Origin: Bacteriovoracaceae bacterium UBA2394
GTDB taxonomy: Bacteria > Bdellovibrionota > UBA2394
NCBI GenBank assembly: GCA_002343335.1
Contig: DDSI01000099.1
Coordinates: 1 to 19,683, forward strand
DNA length: 19,683 nt
Direction: 5' to 3'
Under the pieces are notes generated by a model, which saw only the letters and a list, made by a program, of their open reading frames with translations, ran no database searches and had not been told where the DNA came from. Positions 15,739 to 19,683 of this stretch are shown in pieces. The position numbers were made by a program, and so were the translations under genes. How positions within the stretch are numbered: position 1 is the first letter of the stretch; every line of letters starts with the position of its first letter.

Positions 15739-16371
15739 TTACGGGAGCGCAGGCGTTTCTCTGAACGCTTCCTTTGTGAAATCCTCCCAGATTTCTTCCA
15801 CGCTTTTCATCTCGAAGTTCATCTGTTTGCGCACCAAGAAGCGGTGAAGAGGCGGAGTTTGGCGAACAATCTCATCGGCGAGTTTTCGCTCGGAATCGAT
15901 TACGATATCCAAAGCCTTTTGAAAATTTTTGGCTGAACGAAATGCAGCGCGAGCTAAATCAATCGGTGAATCAAAGTGATCGGAAATACTCAGCCAACGT
16001 CGATAAAATTGAACCCGCGCATCTAGCCAACTCACTCTCGCCTGTAAGAGCGCCTCCGACACAGGTCCCGTCTCTCGAAGAATCGCAAGCGCGTGCGTCT
16101 CAATCTTCTCTGCGGAGCGATGAAGTTGAGTCTCCAATTTCTCTGAATCCACCAATTTCAGAAGACTCATCTCTGCCAACTCAAGCGCCTCTTTCTCCGC
16201 TTGCACAAGATGATCCACCAAGACTGCAGGATCAAATCGATCCGCGATAAATTTAAAAAGAACTTCATCCCTCGCCATTCGACGAAAGCGATCCACGCTT
16301 AGAGATTTCAAAAGATGCGCTAAAACGGGAAAGTTGAATTTAATATGCGAGAGGAGCGGATCCGCGCTCAC
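15739..16371 (-). CDS. All-helical hypothetical protein translationally coupled to grpE
   Basis: I do not recognise this family. The 210-residue cytoplasmic protein is almost entirely predicted alpha-helical, with charged amphipathic segments such as LVQAEKEALELAEMSLLKLV and further helices through residue 200. There is no signal peptide or membrane segment. Its GTG start overlaps the grpE TGA by 4 bases (GTGA), so its production is probably tied to GrpE. A helper role in protein folding is possible from this context alone; no J-domain HPD motif or zinc-binding cysteines are present. Continuous coding and tight spacing make the gene convincing. Confidence 0.75.
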   Translation of the reverse strand: MSADPLLSHIKFNFPVLAHLLKSLSVDRFRRMARDEVLFKFIADRFDPAVLVDHLVQAEKEALELAEMSLLKLVDSEKLETQLHRSAEKIETHALAILRETGPVSEALLQARVSWLDARVQFYRRWLSISDHFDSPIDLARAAFRSAKNFQKALDIVIDSERKLADEIVRQTPPLHRFLVRKQMNFEMKSVEEIWEDFTKEAFRETPALP

Positions 16372-16946
16372 GTACTTCCCACCATCACTTGAGCGGGTCG
16401 AACGACAGTTTCCTTAAATTTATACCCCGCCTTAAATTCCTGGAGGATCATTCCGTCTTCTTCGGGATTCTCCACAGGCTTGGTGACGATCGCTTCGTGC
16501 ACGTGCGGATCAAATTTTTGTCCCACGCTTTCGACCCGAACTAAGCCCGCATTTTTTAGAAACTCAGAAAATTGCTGCGCAATCATTCGAAGTCCATCCG
16601 CCAAAGGTCCTTGCTGAGGCTCATCAGCCTTCAAGGCCAATTCAAAATTATCGAGCGTCGGTAATAAATCTCTCAAAAAGGAAATGACCTTCGCGTCGAC
16701 TGCTCGACTTACTTCGCGCGTGGAGCGACTGCGAATGTCCGCGATCTCAGCTTCCATCTTTCGAACGTAATCCCGAATGTCGCTGATTTTTGCGTCATAC
16801 TCCGCCACCTTTCGCTCCAACTCCTCAATGTGAAGGCGCGTTGGCAGTGCAATAGGCGGATCCATCTCCTTCGATTCCGAAGGGGCCGCCTCTTCCGGAG
16901 TCTCGTTCAATTCCTCGTCGTCTCGATGTGTATCCACGTTATCCAT
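16368..16946 (-). CDS. grpE: GrpE, nucleotide exchange factor for DnaK
   Basis: GrpE releases ADP from the Hsp70 chaperone DnaK so that bound protein can be freed; it acts as a cytoplasmic dimer and thermosensor. The 192-residue protein has an acidic disordered N-terminus (1-35), a long coiled-coil region (about 38-85), the LRDLLPTLDNFELAL helix (about 91-105), and the C-terminal beta domain with QKFDPHVHEAI and GYKFKETVVRPAQVMV, which match the family signature. The ATG at 16946 has no clear Shine-Dalgarno sequence. Neither hrcA, dnaK nor dnaJ is adjacent, which is unusual for grpE. It leads a minus-strand group and is divergent from the helicase-nuclease gene. Confidence 0.96.
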   Translation of the reverse strand: MDNVDTHRDDEELNETPEEAAPSESKEMDPPIALPTRLHIEELERKVAEYDAKISDIRDYVRKMEAEIADIRSRSTREVSRAVDAKVISFLRDLLPTLDNFELALKADEPQQGPLADGLRMIAQQFSEFLKNAGLVRVESVGQKFDPHVHEAIVTKPVENPEEDGMILQEFKAGYKFKETVVRPAQVMVGST

Positions 16947-16960
16947 AATCTATAGGTCAA

Positions 16961-16988
16961 AACCTAATCCGCAAAACCTGTTTGTCAA
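16961..16988 (-). promoter_or_regulatory. Possible promoter for grpE
   Basis: A perfect TTGACA on the minus strand (16988-16983) is followed after 16 bases by TAGGTT (16966-16961), a poor -10. It would give a leader of only about 8 bases, consistent with the missing ribosome binding site. I see neither a clear heat-shock sigma32 promoter nor a CIRCE element in the 90-base divergent gap. Confidence 0.3.
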
Positions 16989-17036
16989 CGTTCTGGCCTT
17001 TTCAGAGCCCGCTTTGGCCCATTAGACTGAGTGGCG

Positions 17037-19683
17037 ATGAAATTTACCCCCGCCCAAAAGAGCGCCATTGAATCTAAAGACGCTCATCTCCTAGTTTTGG
17101 CCGGGCCTGGAACGGGCAAAACGCGGGTCATCATTTCAAAGATCTTGCATGCTATCGATCTCGAAAAAGTGCCTCCGGATAAAATTTTGGCCGTCACCTT
17201 CTCAAAACGCGCAACTCAAGAAATGGAGGAGCGCTTAGATGCGGCGCGGCCCGGCCTTTCCGAAAAGATGAAGGTCTGCACACTCCATGCGCTCTGTCAC
17301 GAAATTGTGTCCCATCACGGGTTCCGCGTCGGCCTTGAGCGCTCGGCTCACATGTTGAGTGAATCGGAAGCGCGACTTGTGTTTCGACGAACCGCCATGC
17401 AACTTCCCCCTCCTCCATTTATAAAGACAGGGAACTGGGAAGCTGCATTTGGAGATCTGTATGATCTCTTTCAAGAAGCCAAGGATGAAGGCCTCTGGCC
17501 GGAGAATATTTTACAATTTGCGCACAGGCTGCCCACATCGACGGTCGATGAGATAAAAATTCGCGATGAATGGCTGGCCATTGGGGATCTTTTCAATGCC
17601 TTTCAAACAACGTGTTTTAAAAAGGGCTTCATTGATTTCGGAGATGCAATTCTAAGCGCAATTCGAATTCTAGAAGATCACCCAATCGTCCGAGAGGAAT
17701 TGCATAAACAGTTCGATCTGATTTTGGTCGATGAATTTCAAGACACCAATTACTCTCAGGTTCGACTTTTACGAAGTTTAGTTTCTCCGCGGGCTCGGAT
17801 CGTAGCCGTGGGAGACGATGACCAATCCATTTATCGATTTCGGGGCGCCTCCTACTCGGCCTTTAAGTTCTTTGAAGAGATGTTTCCGCCAACCACGGTT
17901 GTGGAACTTAACGAAAGCTTCCGAATGAGTCCCTCGATTGCCGATGCGTCCCAGATTCTCATTCGAGCTAATGAAGGCCGGCGTTACCGTCCTGACAAAA
18001 AAATTCGATCCGTCAGAGATTCGAGTATTCCCGTCGAGAGCATTGCCTTTGAAAGCTACGCAGATGAAGCCACCTGGGTGCTAGATCAAATCGAGGAGCT
18101 CTTGAAAAAGGGAGTTTCTCCAAAGGAAATCGCTATTTTAGTTCGAGCGCATAGTCATGCTGAGCTCATTTTAGAAGAAGCTCGTGCACGCTCCATTCCG
18201 CTTGAGAGCGTGCACGGCGAAGCTCTTTTAAGAACTCCTATCGTTCATGATGTGATGGCTCTATTTCGACTCATTGTGCATCCCAATGATTCGGTCGCCC
18301 TTCTCCGCCTCTTCGATTCTCGTTTTTGCGGCCTAGGTGCAGACGATATTTTTACGCTGGTTCGCTCTGCGCGTGGAAATGCGCCCGTGGTGGATTTGTT
18401 AAATGATCTCTCCAAAATTTCGCTCTCGGCAAAAGGCGTGGCAGCACTTCAGAAATTTCACGAGATCTATAAAGATCTCGTCGCCAAATCAGCCACGCTA
18501 AGTGCGTCGCAGATCTTGCTTCAGTTTATGGAGCGATGGGATGCGATGGGCGATGTCCTTTTGCATGATGAGGATTCCATTCGGTATCTTGCGCGCTTTC
18601 ATGCGCAACTTGTCTCGTGGGAAAAGACCCAGGAGTTCCGATCGCTTCGTGAGCTTTTCTCAGTGCTTGAAAACCTGGTATTAAATTCTTCTTATCTCAA
18701 TGAGGAAGATGCGACCCTCATGAGCGCTGACCGAATTTCAGTTCTGAGCGTCCACGCCAGTAAGGGTTTGGAGTTTGAGCATGTCTTTATTTTATCTTTG
18801 GTCGGTCGACGATTTCCTGCAAATTTTAGAGGCCCCACTTGGAACATTCCAGACATCGCTCGAAAGGAATCCGCCCCAACCAAAGAATCTCATCGAGATG
18901 AAGAGCGGCGACTTCTTTATGTAGCAATGACGAGAGCGAAAAATCGACTCGTCTTATGTTCCATTGAAAAAAAAGGAACGAAGCCCAGTTTGTTTTTGAC
19001 CGAGGATCTTTCCAAAGCAGATGCGTCCATTTTGAAGATACTTAAAATCCCTGCCATTCACGGGACTGACGAGATTCAAAATGTCGGAAAGGAGATTCTC
19101 CCTTTTCATCGAATTGCTCCAGTTGAGAAGAAGAAAAGGCCACTCGAGATTTCGAAAGAGAAGGCCCTCCGGCTTTCTTATTCACAGCTGGAAAAGTTTG
19201 AACGCTGCCCTCTCGCCTATCAGTTCCAATACGATTTCCGAATTCCTGTGAGCGCGACTTCTAGTCTGATTGTTGGCCAGCTTGTTCACTCCACCCTTGA
19301 ATCCTTTTCCAAGGCTTTGCAGGAAAGAAGCATCCCGACCGAAGAGGAATTCCTCGCAATGTTCGAGAAGCATGTAGAAGCATTGAGCGCGGATCCCATG
19401 ATGTCCGTGACAGACACGGACAGAGAAATTGGAAGACGCCAGCTTCAAAAATTTTACCGCAACTCTCAGCCTTTCGAAGTTCCCGAGGCGGTGGAGAAAA
19501 AATTTGAACTGAAGGTCGGACCTCACACGGTGGTGGGAAAAATCGATAGGATCGATAAAACCAAGGCAGGCTACGTCATCACCGATTACAAAACGGGAAG
19601 ATCTAAAGCGGACGACGTCAAACATGCCGATGGTTCTCTTCAACTTTCTATTTATGCCTTAGCGGCAAAGGAATGTTTTGGAT
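17037..19683 (+). CDS. UvrD/Rep-type helicase fused to a RecB/Cas4-like nuclease domain (partial, C-terminus outside window)
   Basis: ATP-driven 3'-5' DNA motor with an attached nuclease, probably for double-strand-break or replication repair; 882 residues are visible. Superfamily 1A motifs in order: Q motif FTPAQ (3-7), Walker A AGPGTGKT (22-29), motif II VDEFQDT (231-237), motif III AVGDDDQSIYRFRG (257-270), motif IV LNESFRMS (291-298), motif V VHASKGLEF (572-580) and motif VI LYVAMTRAKNRL (627-638). A PD-(D/E)XK domain follows: C724 in FERCPLAYQFQY (a likely iron-sulfur ligand), H751 in GQLVHSTLE, D836 in GKIDRID, D850 and K852 in TDYKTG, and the QLSIYALA motif at 869-876. The layout resembles mycobacterial AdnA/AdnB or AddAB/RecB parts joined in one chain. 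Further iron-sulfur cysteines would lie past the edge. The ATG has weak GAGTGG upstream. It is divergent from grpE. Confidence 0.93.
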   Translation, partial: MKFTPAQKSAIESKDAHLLVLAGPGTGKTRVIISKILHAIDLEKVPPDKILAVTFSKRATQEMEERLDAARPGLSEKMKVCTLHALCHEIVSHHGFRVGLERSAHMLSESEARLVFRRTAMQLPPPPFIKTGNWEAAFGDLYDLFQEAKDEGLWPENILQFAHRLPTSTVDEIKIRDEWLAIGDLFNAFQTTCFKKGFIDFGDAILSAIRILEDHPIVREELHKQFDLILVDEFQDTNYSQVRLLRSLVSPRARIVAVGDDDQSIYRFRGASYSAFKFFEEMFPPTTVVELNESFRMSPSIADASQILIRANEGRRYRPDKKIRSVRDSSIPVESIAFESYADEATWVLDQIEELLKKGVSPKEIAILVRAHSHAELILEEARARSIPLESVHGEALLRTPIVHDVMALFRLIVHPNDSVALLRLFDSRFCGLGADDIFTLVRSARGNAPVVDLLNDLSKISLSAKGVAALQKFHEIYKDLVAKSATLSASQILLQFMERWDAMGDVLLHDEDSIRYLARFHAQLVSWEKTQEFRSLRELFSVLENLVLNSSYLNEEDATLMSADRISVLSVHASKGLEFEHVFILSLVGRRFPANFRGPTWNIPDIARKESAPTKESHRDEERRLLYVAMTRAKNRLVLCSIEKKGTKPSLFLTEDLSKADASILKILKIPAIHGTDEIQNVGKEILPFHRIAPVEKKKRPLEISKEKALRLSYSQLEKFERCPLAYQFQYDFRIPVSATSSLIVGQLVHSTLESFSKALQERSIPTEEEFLAMFEKHVEALSADPMMSVTDTDREIGRRQLQKFYRNSQPFEVPEAVEKKFELKVGPHTVVGKIDRIDKTKAGYVITDYKTGRSKADDVKHADGSLQLSIYALAAKECFG

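Overview
The window reads as chromosomal DNA of a Gram-negative, respiring proteobacterium-like organism. An outer-membrane barrel protein, a DksA homologue with a four-cysteine zinc finger, a PhaR-type regulator, a PilZ protein, complex I and a fused B12-dependent mutase together suggest a former Deltaproteobacteria or Bdellovibrionota/Oligoflexia relative. That placement is inference from gene content; no rRNA or other phylogenetic marker is present. Coding density is very high, and I see no mobile elements, tRNA, rRNA or CRISPR.

Left part (1-7906, minus strand): a tightly packed respiratory operon, nuoA-nuoH-nuoJ-nuoK-nuoL-nuoM-nuoN. It encodes exactly the seven membrane subunits of NADH:quinone oxidoreductase and none of the seven hydrophilic subunits. 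Junctions are overlaps or gaps of 0-21 bases. An unrecognised acidic, proline-rich protein follows nuoN after 4 bases and runs off the left edge. A promoter-like sequence in front of nuoA would place the transcript start almost on the GTG start codon, so nuoA may be read from a leaderless mRNA.

Middle (7957-11474): divergent from nuoA is a phaR-like regulator with a good sigma70-type promoter and a leader of about 150 bases. It converges on dksA across a strong bidirectional terminator. Divergent from dksA is a plus-strand unit of three closely spaced genes: an exported outer-membrane beta-barrel protein, a five-helix membrane protein, and a small nucleoside phosphorylase/nucleosidase-family protein whose GTG start overlaps the preceding stop.

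Right part, minus strand (11482-16946): grpE, an all-helical unknown protein overlapping grpE by 4 bases, a degenerate PilZ-domain protein, an exported unknown protein, and icmF. The icmF product is a fused isobutyryl-CoA mutase (B12 domain, G-protein chaperone and mutase core in one chain) with the Phe/Gln pair expected for isobutyryl-CoA.

Right edge, plus strand (17037-19683): divergent from grpE is a UvrD/Rep-type superfamily 1 helicase fused to a RecB/Cas4-like nuclease domain with a probable iron-sulfur cysteine, cut by the window end. The layout resembles AdnA/AdnB recombination motor-nucleases.

Most genes are housekeeping: respiration, stringent-response transcription control, carbon metabolism, chaperone, DNA repair. 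No clearly new defence or mobile system was found. The points most worth following are the membrane-arm-only nuo cluster and its linked acidic protein, the possible leaderless nuoA transcript, the grpE-coupled helical protein, and the helicase-nuclease fusion.
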